From assembly GCF_008035925.1 (NCBI RefSeq), contig NZ_CP036264.1, forward strand, positions 7,411,641 to 7,475,640: a stretch of DNA of 64,000 bases, read 5' to 3'. The notes beneath the pieces are model-generated. The model was not told the origin of the DNA. It searched no databases and was given only the letters and a program-made list of their open reading frames with translations. Of the stretch, positions 50,680 to 59,578 are shown piece after piece. Both the position numbers and the translations under genes were made by a program. This DNA comes from Stieleria maiorica. GTDB lineage: Bacteria > Planctomycetota > Planctomycetia > Pirellulales > Pirellulaceae. Position 1 is the first letter of the stretch, and every line of letters starts with the position of its first letter.

Positions 50680-52188
50680 ATGAGTCAAGAATCGCGTCCA
50701 GTTCGTTCCGGAATTGCTGGATTGGATGAAGTCTTGGGCGGAGGCTTTACTGTCGATCGGACCTTCCTTATCGAGGGCGAGCCGGGGACCGGAAAGACCA
50801 CATTGGGGATGCAGTTTCTGATCGATGGCGCCCGGCAAGGCGAACCTTCGATTTATGTCACGCTTTCAGAGACAAGGTCTGAACTTCTTTCTGCTGCTCA
50901 GTCCCATGGATGGTCGCTACACGGGATTGAGATTTACGAACTTCTGGACCCTGAAAGCTCGTTCCAGAGTGACTTGCAATACACGATGTTTGAACCGGCT
51001 GAGATTGAGTTGGCCGAGACGACGCGAGGGCTGCTTGAACAAATTGAACGCATCCGCCCCACCCGCATCGTGATCGACTCGCTGTCCGAGTTTCGCTTGT
51101 TGGCACAGAGTGGGCTTCGCTATCGCCGTCAAGTATTGGCATTGAAACAGTACTTTACTGGAAAGAACTGTACAGTGCTGTTGCTCGATGACATGTGTAG
51201 CGAGGGGCACGACTTGCAACTGCATAGCATCGCGACCGGTGTGCTCAAACTAGATCGACCTGTTACCGACTTTGGTCGAGAGCGGCGGCGATTGAGAGTC
51301 GTGAAGTTTCGCGGCCGGCAATTCCAGAGCGGCTACCATGATTTTGATATCTTGCGCGGCGGAATCTCGGTCTATCCACGTATCATGGAACCGGCGACCG
51401 GGCAGACGGCCGAGCATCAATCATTGCTGCTAAGCGGGAATGGAGGACTGGACACGCTACTTGGAGGTGGGGTAACACCCGGGACCAGCACACTTTTACT
51501 GGGACCCGCTGGTGTGGGCAAATCTTCGTGTTCACTGATGTTTGCTTATGCCGCTGCTAAACGGGGTGAGCACGCGATCCTTTACGCATTCGATGAAGGA
51601 CGCAGCACGTTGCTGAGCCGAGCCAAGGGGCTGGGGATGGATTTGGCCGCTTTTGAGTCAGAAGGGTTGTTGAGGATCGAGGTGGTTGATCCCGGGGAAA
51701 TCACACCCGGCCAGTTCGCTTACATGGTGCGACAGAGTGTGAAGGGGACCGACACCGGCCGACGCACCTCGGTCGTGATCATCGACAGCTTAAACGGCTA
51801 TCTAAGTGCGATGCCAGAAGAGCGATTCTTGCACATGCAGATGCACGAGTTGCTTAGCTACCTCGGTGGGCATGGAATCGCGACGTTCCTGGTCGTTGCT
51901 CAACACGGGATGCTCGGCGCTGCGATGCTGACACCCGTCGATGCCAGCTACCTTGCCGACACCGTGCTTCTGTTTCGCTATTTTGAAGCCGATGGTTGCG
52001 TCCGGCAAGCGATCTCGGTGGTCAAGAAAAGGAGCAGTAACCACGAACGCACGATTCGAGAGTTCCGGATGCAGGATGGGAAGATTGTGATCGGGGAGCC
52101 GCTGTCCCAGTTCCGAGGCATTCTGGAAGGGACACCCGTCTATCACGGTGGAACAGCGGACCTGATCAGCAGAAAGCCAGAGTCATGA
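50680..52188 (+). CDS. Double-domain KaiC-like ATPase
   Basis: 502 residues from ATG at 50680. Two RecA-like KaiC domains, each with a Walker A: GEPGTGKTT at 33-41 and GPAGVGKSS at 275-283, Walker B-like ends (RIVIDSLSEFRLL; SVVIIDSLNGYLS), and start motifs SGIAGLDEVLGGGF and SGNGGLDTLLGGGV. Catalytic acidic pair is SETRSE in the first domain and DEGRS in the second. No kaiA or kaiB nearby, so this is a clock-independent KaiC homologue as found in many non-cyanobacteria. Its stop overlaps the hybrid kinase start by 4 bases. Sampled 60-base lines here are lower in G+C than neighbours. Confidence 0.93.
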   Translation: MSQESRPVRSGIAGLDEVLGGGFTVDRTFLIEGEPGTGKTTLGMQFLIDGARQGEPSIYVTLSETRSELLSAAQSHGWSLHGIEIYELLDPESSFQSDLQYTMFEPAEIELAETTRGLLEQIERIRPTRIVIDSLSEFRLLAQSGLRYRRQVLALKQYFTGKNCTVLLLDDMCSEGHDLQLHSIATGVLKLDRPVTDFGRERRRLRVVKFRGRQFQSGYHDFDILRGGISVYPRIMEPATGQTAEHQSLLLSGNGGLDTLLGGGVTPGTSTLLLGPAGVGKSSCSLMFAYAAAKRGEHAILYAFDEGRSTLLSRAKGLGMDLAAFESEGLLRIEVVDPGEITPGQFAYMVRQSVKGTDTGRRTSVVIIDSLNGYLSAMPEERFLHMQMHELLSYLGGHGIATFLVVAQHGMLGAAMLTPVDASYLADTVLLFRYFEADGCVRQAISVVKKRSSNHERTIREFRMQDGKIVIGEPLSQFRGILEGTPVYHGGTADLISRKPES

Positions 52189-54167
52189 TTCCTGATTCGG
52201 AAACCCCGCAGCGACTCTTGGTGCTCGCTCCAACGGCGAAGGATGCTTCGCTAACGCAGCGTTTGCTCGAATCTCCTACGGTTCACGTCACTGCTTGTCA
52301 GGACCTTCCCGATTTGCTTGACCAGATTGCTCCTACGGTCGGTGCGGCTCTGATTGCCGAAGAACGCTTGACCGGCGAATGGCGTTCGACGATCGGGCGT
52401 TTTCTGGATCAACAGCCGGCATGGTCGGATTTCCCATTTCTGGTGCTGACCACTCGCGACGAAGTGACGTCCGCACCGTTGGAATACCTGCAGCACGTCG
52501 CGAACGTGACGCGAATCTCTCGTCCGGTCCGCATCCGTACGCTCATCAGCAACGTTGAATCTTGCTTGCGAGACCGCCAACGGCAACGAACGGTCCGCGA
52601 CTTGTTGGAATCCGTTGAAGACCGAGAGCGGAGGTTTAGGGAACTGGCCGATTCGATGCCAATTATTGTGTTTACGATGACGCCGGGCGGTGAAATCGAT
52701 TACGGCAATCAGCAAGCATCAGAATCGCTCGGCCCCGAACCGAATCTGGGGCGTGTGGGGCTGCGTCGCATGATTCATGCCGCGGACTACCGTGACGCGC
52801 TGTGGTCGTGGAAGCAGGCGATGAATACCGGAAAAGATTTCCAAGCAGAGTTCCGTATTCGCAATGAGCGGACCGGCCAATTCCGATGGCACCTTTCGCG
52901 GGCAGTTCCGATTCGCGACCACACCGGCGGTATCGCCCGCTGGTACGGAACATGCACCGACATCGACGCGCAGAAACGGCACCAGCAGCACCTAAATGCA
53001 GCGCTTGAGCAAGCCGCACTGGCCAGCGTCTCCAAAAGCGAGTTCATCGCGAATATGAGCCACGAGATCCGTACGCCGATGACTGCAGTGCTCGGCTATG
53101 TTGAACTACTAGAGTCACTCGAAAAGGATTCAGAAAAACTCGGCTACCTGCAAACAATCCATCGGAATGGAGTCTTCTTGATCGACATCATTAATGACAT
53201 CTTGGACCTGTCAAAAATTGAAGCCGGCAAACTTGATATCTCGGTGCAGGATGTTGACACACATACAGTGTTGCAGGACGTCTATGCGATGATGCGTGGG
53301 CGCGCGGAAGAAAAATCGCTTAAGTTTGACATTCAAGTCAGTACGAAGATCCCTCGTGAAATCCGCACGGATCCGAAACGGTTGAGACAAATACTGATCA
53401 ATCTGATCGGCAACGCGATCAAATTCACTCACCATGGCGGGGTCACGCTGTCACTGGCATTCCAGGGGAACGAGTTGATCTACGAGGTCATTGACACCGG
53501 AATCGGAATCTCGTCAAACGACCAGAGCCGACTGTTCCAAGCGTTTAGTCAGGTCGATGCGTCGGCCGGGCGTGAATACGGTGGCACCGGTCTCGGGCTC
53601 GCGATCAGTCGGCGGCTCGCGCACATGCTGAAAGGAGAAATCGAGGTCGAGAGCATGTCGCAGCGGGGAAGTTGTTTCCGGCTCCGGATTCATGTCGTCG
53701 AGTCTGACCGATCCGACTTGATTGCTCCTGGCCTTGAAAGCGTGGTTCAAGTGCCGGAGCAGCGAACGCAGGACATCACTTTGTGTTGCCGAGTCCTCGT
53801 GGTGGATGACCGACGAGACATCCGGCAGCTCGCCGGACATTTGCTCCGCAGGGCAGGTGCGGAGGTTGATTTCGCAGAAGACGGATTGCAATGCAGCGAT
53901 GCTGTTCGTCAGTCCCTCGGCTTCCCTGTCCGTTACGATTTGGTTTTACTGGACATGCAGATGCCCCGGATGGATGGCTATCGAGCTGCTGCCAATCTGC
54001 GTGAAATGGGTTTCAGTCAGCCGATCATCGCACTGACCGCGGACGCGATACAAGGCGACATGGACCGGTGTATTGCCAGCGGATGTAATTCCTATTTGAG
54101 TAAGCCGATTGACGCCGAAGAGTTGATTCGGGTCGTCGCCGCGTTTACCAATAGCACACCAATGTAA
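52185..54167 (+). CDS. Hybrid histidine kinase with pseudo-receiver, PAS, HisKA, HATPase and receiver domains
   Basis: 660 residues. Order: receiver-like N-terminus without a clear phospho-Asp (about 10-125), PAS/PAC about 140-270 (MPIIVFTMTPGGEIDYGNQQ; FRWHLSRAVPIRDHTGGIAR), HisKA with phospho-His293 in MSHEIRTPM, ATPase with NLIGNAIKF, DTGIGIS and GGTGLGLAIS, and a C-terminal receiver with Asp590 (LVLLDMQMPRMDGY) and the KP lysine (SYLSKPIDAEE). No membrane segment, so cytoplasmic. Start overlaps the kaiC-like stop (ATGA), making KaiC-kinase output coupling likely. Low local G+C (one sampled 60-base line is 38%). Confidence 0.95.
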   Translation: MIPDSETPQRLLVLAPTAKDASLTQRLLESPTVHVTACQDLPDLLDQIAPTVGAALIAEERLTGEWRSTIGRFLDQQPAWSDFPFLVLTTRDEVTSAPLEYLQHVANVTRISRPVRIRTLISNVESCLRDRQRQRTVRDLLESVEDRERRFRELADSMPIIVFTMTPGGEIDYGNQQASESLGPEPNLGRVGLRRMIHAADYRDALWSWKQAMNTGKDFQAEFRIRNERTGQFRWHLSRAVPIRDHTGGIARWYGTCTDIDAQKRHQQHLNAALEQAALASVSKSEFIANMSHEIRTPMTAVLGYVELLESLEKDSEKLGYLQTIHRNGVFLIDIINDILDLSKIEAGKLDISVQDVDTHTVLQDVYAMMRGRAEEKSLKFDIQVSTKIPREIRTDPKRLRQILINLIGNAIKFTHHGGVTLSLAFQGNELIYEVIDTGIGISSNDQSRLFQAFSQVDASAGREYGGTGLGLAISRRLAHMLKGEIEVESMSQRGSCFRLRIHVVESDRSDLIAPGLESVVQVPEQRTQDITLCCRVLVVDDRRDIRQLAGHLLRRAGAEVDFAEDGLQCSDAVRQSLGFPVRYDLVLLDMQMPRMDGYRAAANLREMGFSQPIIALTADAIQGDMDRCIASGCNSYLSKPIDAEELIRVVAAFTNSTPM

Positions 54168-54173
54168 ACGCGG

Positions 54174-55823
54174 TCACTGGATAGGCGCTAGCAATCGGGA
54201 CGCGCGGACCAACAATTGAAATCCTAAATTGCGTTTCTGTAAGTCATCGCCTTCAACGCGTCGACACTCCAGAAAGTCGTCTTCAAGCATGCGTTCAACA
54301 TCTGAGATGAAATCGCAATCGAACATCGCCAACATGAGCTCGAAGTTCAGACGAAATGACCGATTGTCAAAGTTCGCGGTGCCGACAGCGGCGACGGAGT
54401 CGTCGACCAAGATTACTTTCTGGTGCACGAACCGCGGTTCGTACCGGTAAACCTTGACCCCGGCCGCATCGAGTTCGCTTAGGTAGGAAAAGGAGGACAA
54501 CCAAGCGAGTGTCGAATCGGAATGCTTCGGAATCATGATGCGAACATCCACGCCTCGCAGCGATGCCAGTTTTAATGTGGTCACCATCTGCTCGTCGGGC
54601 ACAAAATACGGCGTCGCGATCCAGACGCGCTGCTCGGATGATTGAACCAACTGCATGAAGAACATCAGTGCGGTGTCAAACTCATCTGCAGGTCCGGTCG
54701 GAACGCACAAGCCCTCCCCTCCCGTGGCTTTTGCAGCAACTGGAGTCCAACGAAGGTTCTCCAGCATCTCCCCGGTCACCGCATGCCAGTCCTCCACAAA
54801 CGCAACTTGGCTGCATTGCACCAAAGGGCCGTGCACGATCACATGAGTGTCTCGGTACAGCCCCAGTTCATCGACGCCGTATCGATACTCGTCCCCGATG
54901 TTGAGCCCACCGACAAACGCGGAGACGCCATCGACGATTAACAGCTTTCGATGGTTTCGAAAATTGATTCGCGTCGTTGATCCGTCAGCCAGCGGGGAAT
55001 TGAAGCCGTGGACCAAGACGCCATTTTCCGTTAAATCCGAAAGGTAGCTGGAAGGTAAATCGCGGCTGCCATACTCGTCATACAGCACCATGACCCGGAC
55101 ACCTTGCTGGGCTTTCTTGACCAGCAGGTTCTTCAGCTCTCTGCCCAACCAGTCGTCACGAATGATGTACGATTCCAGTAATACATAGGATTCCGCGGCG
55201 TCGATTTCGACCATCATCGCGTCAAATGTTTGACGGCCATCGATCAGCAATTTCGCCGCATTACCGCGGGTCACGGGGAGCTTCACCAGGCGCGTAAGCA
55301 CTTGGCGTGTTCCGTCAGAGGCCGGCGCGATCAGATCAGCAGTCTTTAAACTCTGATAAAGGTGCTTGATGATAGGATCCCCCTCCGACACGCTGGCCCG
55401 ATAGGCAGTCGAGTAGGTCTCATAGTGCGTCTCTCCGATCGTCCAATACAGAGGCACTGCGAGGTATGGGAAGGTATTCAGAGAAACGATCCACGCAATC
55501 GCACCTTGGGGAGTGCGTTGTTCGGTAAGCACATTGAGTGAAGCAGCCGCCCCTAGAAGGTGCGCCACGAGGACGAAAACTGCAGTCAGCCGACGGCGGT
55601 GTAACCGCATCCACGCGGCGATGCGACGAAGTCGCTCGTGCTTGGCGAATACACAGCGGATCGGCGCCAGTGCGCCGTCGAGAACGCGATCTCGAATCCA
55701 CCCAGGAACGTACCGTGCCCGCCAGAGGAACGACCAGCTGGAATGCCTCTCGTGCATTTTTGTGGGCACTCGCTCTCGGCTCCGGGCTGAAGGTGTGCTG
55801 CGATTGGGCAGCGTGCTGGACAT
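54174..55823 (-). CDS. cls: Cardiolipin synthase (phospholipase D superfamily)
   Basis: 549 residues from ATG at 55823; a later ATG at 55757 is possible. An N-terminal part with two membrane segments (VFVLVAHLLGAAASLNVL; GAIAWIVSLNTFPYLAVPLY) precedes two PLD domains. First HKD: NHRKLLIVDG after the typical HGFNSPLADGSTTRINFR. Second HKD: FVHQKVILVDD with GTANFDNRSFRLNFEL after it. Cls joins two phosphatidylglycerols into cardiolipin and glycerol at the inner membrane. The extra basic N-terminal region (about 70 residues) is longer than in most members. Ends 6 bases from the histidine kinase stop, tail to tail. Confidence 0.93.
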   Translation of the reverse strand: MSSTLPNRSTPSARSRERVPTKMHERHSSWSFLWRARYVPGWIRDRVLDGALAPIRCVFAKHERLRRIAAWMRLHRRRLTAVFVLVAHLLGAAASLNVLTEQRTPQGAIAWIVSLNTFPYLAVPLYWTIGETHYETYSTAYRASVSEGDPIIKHLYQSLKTADLIAPASDGTRQVLTRLVKLPVTRGNAAKLLIDGRQTFDAMMVEIDAAESYVLLESYIIRDDWLGRELKNLLVKKAQQGVRVMVLYDEYGSRDLPSSYLSDLTENGVLVHGFNSPLADGSTTRINFRNHRKLLIVDGVSAFVGGLNIGDEYRYGVDELGLYRDTHVIVHGPLVQCSQVAFVEDWHAVTGEMLENLRWTPVAAKATGGEGLCVPTGPADEFDTALMFFMQLVQSSEQRVWIATPYFVPDEQMVTTLKLASLRGVDVRIMIPKHSDSTLAWLSSFSYLSELDAAGVKVYRYEPRFVHQKVILVDDSVAAVGTANFDNRSFRLNFELMLAMFDCDFISDVERMLEDDFLECRRVEGDDLQKRNLGFQLLVRASRLLAPIQ

Positions 55824-56215
55824 CACGAGTTTGTCCCCAGCAGGCAAATGGCATGCCAGTATGCGGCAATCGAAGGGCAGTGCTGCATTCCGGCGGCAGC
55901 GAAAGATTGCGGCGGACAGATCTCCCCGACCTGAAAAGCAAACTCCCGATTTGGCGGCATTGATCTCCGATAGCGTGGTGGTCCCTGAGCGTCCACTCCG
56001 GTCGCTTGTCGACCTTCTCGGCGATTTGCCATCATCGCAATGTTCTCCAGCGTCCCGTCAATCAGACGATCTGGAAGTCGTCGGTCGACACTGGCGTCGA
56101 TCCTGACGACACCCCATCGAAAACTGCGCAGCCGTCGAGTGCATTGGCATATGACGTGCGACAGACCGAGGGGCTTGCTCGCCTCCATCACTCCAGTCAC
56201 CGTCGGGACGGCACT
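55824..56215. other. Divergent region between cls and the CNNM-type gene
   Basis: 392 bases. Open frames here are short and antisense or Arg-rich, not protein-like. The CNNM frame itself is open back to 56006 but residues before 56216 look non-coding. Promoters of both flanking genes should lie here; none is convincing by eye. Confidence 0.4.
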
Positions 56216-57295
56216 GTGGACTACGTACTACTGGTCATCTTTCTGGGCCTTGCGATCGGGGTTTCGTTTCTATGCTCGATTGCCGAAGCGGTGCTGCTTT
56301 CGATAACGCCCAGTTTTATTGCCGAGCGGCGGACGGAAAAAACGAAGTCGGCGATGCGAATCATTCGTTTGAAGGAAGACATCGACCGTCCGCTGGCCGC
56401 CATCCTCAGCTTGAACACGATCGCCCACACGGTCGGAGCGGCAGGCGTCGGTGCGCAGGCCGCGAAGATGTTTGGCGATCAATACGTCGGTGTCATCAGC
56501 GCGGTGTTGACGCTGCTGATTCTGGTGCTCAGCGAAATCATCCCGAAGACGATCGGGGCGTTGCACTGGCGGAAGCTAGCCGGGGGTATCGCAGTCGCCG
56601 TCCAGTGGTTGATCGTGGTGATGCTGCCGCTGGTGTGGCTCTCGGAGTTTCTGACGCAGTGGCTCGGCGGTGACAAGAAACAGAAACTCGTTACCCGCTC
56701 GGAAATCGCGGCCGTCGCCGAGCTGGGGACCAACGAAGGTTTGCTTCAGAAACATGAATCGCGAATCTTGCGCAACCTGCTGACGTTGGAGTCGATCCGG
56801 GTGGAGGACATCATGACTCCGGGCACGGTGGTGATTTCATTGGAACAATCGCAACGGTTGGGTGAGGTGGCCGACGCGATTGCCACCATGCCGGTTTCGC
56901 GAATCCCACTGTTTCGCGAGCACCGGGACGTGGTCACCGGGTTCGTGATCCGAAGCGATTTGCTGACCGCGATCGCGTCGGGGCAATCCGACAAGACGCT
57001 CGAGGCATTTTCCAGACCGATTCTGGCCGTCCATGAAGACGATGGCATCACGTCGGTTTTCGATGACCTGCTGGACGCGCGGGCCCACATTGCCATGGTG
57101 GTCGACCGGTTCGGCGGGTTCGAAGGAATTGTTACCTTGGAGGATGTTTTGGAAACGTTGCTGGGGCTGGAAATCGTTGATGAGCACGACAAGGCGGTCG
57201 ACATGCAAGCCTTGGCACGAAAGCGTTGGCAGTCGCGTCTGGAGCGGCAAGGCATTCAGGTGCCGTCGCGAAACGACAGCGCAGTGGCGCATTAA
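56216..57295 (+). CDS. CNNM/CorC-like membrane protein (DUF21 plus CBS pair)
   Basis: 359 residues from GTG at 56216 (VDYVLLVIFLGLAIGVSFLC). DUF21 membrane region about 1-175: CSIAEAVLLSITPSFIAERR, LNTIAHTVGAAGVGAQAAKM, SEIIPKTIGALHWRKLA. Then a CBS pair (VEDIMTPGTVVISLEQSQRL; ILAVHEDDGITSVFDDLLDA; FGGFEGIVTLEDVLETLLGL). The C-terminal CorC/HlyC domain usual in this family is missing; the chain ends about 40 residues after the CBS pair. Members are linked to Mg2+/Co2+ export or ion homeostasis. A metzincin-like membrane gene follows 31 bases later. Confidence 0.9.
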   Translation: MDYVLLVIFLGLAIGVSFLCSIAEAVLLSITPSFIAERRTEKTKSAMRIIRLKEDIDRPLAAILSLNTIAHTVGAAGVGAQAAKMFGDQYVGVISAVLTLLILVLSEIIPKTIGALHWRKLAGGIAVAVQWLIVVMLPLVWLSEFLTQWLGGDKKQKLVTRSEIAAVAELGTNEGLLQKHESRILRNLLTLESIRVEDIMTPGTVVISLEQSQRLGEVADAIATMPVSRIPLFREHRDVVTGFVIRSDLLTAIASGQSDKTLEAFSRPILAVHEDDGITSVFDDLLDARAHIAMVVDRFGGFEGIVTLEDVLETLLGLEIVDEHDKAVDMQALARKRWQSRLERQGIQVPSRNDSAVAH

Positions 57296-57326
57296 AAGGC
57301 CCACGCGGCGGTGTCGTGCAACCGAA

Positions 57327-58541
57327 ATGAATTGCGGAGTTGAACGCGTGCAGCGTAACCCATTGATCGAGATCGGAGTCATCGTCGCCGGGCCGATGGA
57401 TTCGGTTGACCGTCAATCCATCTCGATCGCGATCGGACAGGTGGGTGACTTTTTCCGTGGGCAGTTTCCGGAGTTTGACTTACGGATGCTGCGGGCTCGT
57501 CGGCCGGAGCTTTCCGGGGACGGTCGTGCCCAGCCGAGTGAACTGTTGCAGCAGGCCGCCGAGGACCGAGACATCCATCATTGGGACTTCGCGTTCATTT
57601 TGACCGCGGCCGAGCTGGCCGGCGTCTACTCTCCCTTTTGTTTCGCCGCCCTCAGCAGGCCGCTCGACGCAGCTGTCTTCTCGTTGTCGTTGATCGATCC
57701 CCAGGCCAGTGGCGATGCCGATGAAGATGTGCGGGTGGATCGCATTGCGCGACGGCTGAGTCGTTTGATGCTGCACGCGATCGGGCACTTGACCGGGCTG
57801 AACCGTTCTTCCGATCCGAGCAACCTGCTGTTTCCCCCGGCGACGGTCGATGAACTCGATGCGATGCAGCACCTTGATGAAGAGCAAACCAATCGCCAAC
57901 GGGTGGCGCTCGCGGAAATCGCCGACGCGCGGCTGGAAGAGTCGTCGGGGCGCCGCAAGAGTTATCCCGTGTTTGCAATCAATGCCGCCTGGATCAATCG
58001 CCGCGAGATCGTCGATGCGGTTTTGGGAGCCAGGCCCTGGGAGTTTCCTCGGCGGCTGAGCGGGCTGACCATCGCATCGGTCTCGACCGTGCTGATTCTA
58101 TTCATGACGGCCGAAGCCTGGGACCTGGGCTTGTCGCAGACACCCGCGAGTGTCTTGCTCTTGATCGCGCTCAGCTTGTGTGCCACGACGGGGTATGTGA
58201 TTCAACGCCAGCAACTGCTCGTCCGCAGGGGGCGGGGGCGAAGCGAGCAGACGATTGTCACTTCCGTCTCCGCCGTGACGATCGTGTTTCTGGGGATGTT
58301 TGTCACCTGGATCGCACTGATGTCGATCGGGTTTTGTGCCGGCTGGTTGTTTTTCCCTTCCGAACTTGTCATGAACTGGGCCGCATCATCGTCACTGCAA
58401 TCGGAAGACCTTGGACTGACGACGACGGCACACATGAGTTCCTTTTCGGCATCGGTCGCCCTGATGATCGGCGCGCTCGGGGCCAGTTTCGAATCGCAAC
58501 ACCACTTCCGCCACATCATTTATGTCGATGAAGAGGTTTGA
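57327..58541 (+). CDS. Metzincin (archaemetzincin)-like domain fused to a four-helix membrane domain
   Basis: 404 residues from ATG at 57327. The first ~200 residues resemble archaemetzincin-type zincins, with LMLHAIGHLTGLNRSSDPSN: His150 and His154 fit HExxHxxG, but the catalytic Glu is Ala, and the third ligand position reads Arg. From about 255 there are four to five hydrophobic segments (GLTIASVSTVLILFMTAEAW; TPASVLLLIALSLCATTGYV; TSVSAVTIVFLGMFVTWIAL). So a membrane protein with a probably inactive or altered zincin domain. It follows the CNNM-like gene by 31 bases and is likely cotranscribed. Function unknown. Confidence 0.75.
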   Translation: MNCGVERVQRNPLIEIGVIVAGPMDSVDRQSISIAIGQVGDFFRGQFPEFDLRMLRARRPELSGDGRAQPSELLQQAAEDRDIHHWDFAFILTAAELAGVYSPFCFAALSRPLDAAVFSLSLIDPQASGDADEDVRVDRIARRLSRLMLHAIGHLTGLNRSSDPSNLLFPPATVDELDAMQHLDEEQTNRQRVALAEIADARLEESSGRRKSYPVFAINAAWINRREIVDAVLGARPWEFPRRLSGLTIASVSTVLILFMTAEAWDLGLSQTPASVLLLIALSLCATTGYVIQRQQLLVRRGRGRSEQTIVTSVSAVTIVFLGMFVTWIALMSIGFCAGWLFFPSELVMNWAASSSLQSEDLGLTTTAHMSSFSASVALMIGALGASFESQHHFRHIIYVDEEV

Positions 58542-58570
58542 CCGTTGGTGTCTAGTGTTCCGCCGCAGTT

Positions 58571-58650
58571 CGGTTTTCGGGTAGTGGACGAGGCGACGAG
58601 TCCATTCGGATCGCGCCCAGCGAGGACTCCTCGCGTCGTACATTATCGTT
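58571..58650. repeat. GACGAGGCGACGAGTCC hairpin repeat, copy 1
   Basis: CGGTTTTCGGGTAGTGGACG, then GAGGCGACGAGTCCATTCGG, then the inverted arm CGAGGACTCCTCGCGTCGTA. A second, better-preserved copy is at 61702-61780, and a half copy (GGACTCCTCGCGTCGACCAC) lies near 28722. It is the only structure in the 58542-58936 gap, apart from a GCTGCTCCGCAGC hairpin near 58679; no gene is supported there. Confidence 0.7.
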
Positions 58651-58936
58651 TACCCCAATCTTAAGACGTTTCCCCTTCGCTGCTCCGCAGCGAGCGTGGG
58701 CGGCGAAAGCCTGGACACCAGCGCCGTCCGAATCTAACGGTCGAACGCCTTGCGCCACACACGACACGCAGTGCGCACGCAGATTGGTCGACCAATTGCG
58801 GCGTGAAGCTGACAGCCAGGCAGATCTGACCAAGGCTTGTCAGGTGCCCGGTGCCGGGGGGAAGCGGGATGCCTCTGGTTGGAATCCGGCCGGCATGTCA
58901 CGTCCCCGAATCGAAATAGACCTTTCAAGCGATCTG

Positions 58937-59539
58937 ATGCGACCCCACTACGTCTTCATCGACCTGGAAAATGTTCCTCACGATTGCTCACAGCAGCTCG
59001 TGAAAAAGCCTGCCAAAATCCTTGTCTTCGTCGGCGCGAAACAAAGCAAAGTTTCCGTGAAGATGGCAATGGCTATCCAGCCTCTCGGCAGCCAGGTCGA
59101 GTACATCGAAATCTCCGGCAGCGGTCCCAATGCGTTGGATTTTCACATCGCGTTTTACTTAGGCAAACTTTCGAAGTCCGTTCCGTCGGCAACGTTTCAG
59201 ATAGTTTCCGATGACAAAGGGTTCGACCCGCTGATTCAACATCTGAAGTCCCAAGGCATCCAAGCCGACCGGACCAAAACGTTGAGCGCTGTGCAGCCGG
59301 TCCCGGCGAACAAGGAAGGCGCGCTGGCAAAACCGCTTGAGGTGGCGATTGCGCGTTTGCAGCGCACCAAGGCGTCCAAGCCGCGGAAGGTCAAGACGCT
59401 TCGTAGCACGCTCGCGTCGTGGTTCAACAACAAGTTAACGGACAAGGACATCCAGCTTGTCATCGACCAACTGGTCGCCAAAAAGCATGTGACCATATCC
59501 GGGGCACAGGTCAGTTACACCCTGCCGAAGACCAAGTGA
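58937..59539 (+). CDS. PIN/NYN-like nuclease-fold protein with C-terminal winged-helix-like part
   Basis: 200 residues from ATG at 58937 (MRPHYVFIDLENVPHDCSQQ); an ATG at 58895 would add 14 residues. The NYN/PIN-like core has acidic residues in the expected places: FIDLENV near the start, PNALDFHIAFYLGKL in the middle and QIVSDDKGFDPLIQHLKSQG. A basic linker then leads to a small domain (LRSTLASWFNNKLTDKDIQL; VIDQLVAKKHVTISG) that looks like a winged helix. Such proteins are presumed RNases; target unknown. No antitoxin-like partner gene is adjacent, so a toxin-antitoxin role is not supported. Confidence 0.75.
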   Translation: MRPHYVFIDLENVPHDCSQQLVKKPAKILVFVGAKQSKVSVKMAMAIQPLGSQVEYIEISGSGPNALDFHIAFYLGKLSKSVPSATFQIVSDDKGFDPLIQHLKSQGIQADRTKTLSAVQPVPANKEGALAKPLEVAIARLQRTKASKPRKVKTLRSTLASWFNNKLTDKDIQLVIDQLVAKKHVTISGAQVSYTLPKTK

Positions 59540-59578
59540 TCGATGGGGTAAGCGACCGGCCGTTCATTGGCCGGCGGT

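Noticed and set aside
58937-59539. Toxin of a toxin-antitoxin pair
   Set aside because: PIN/NYN-like fold is plausible, but there is no small antitoxin gene adjacent on the same strand.
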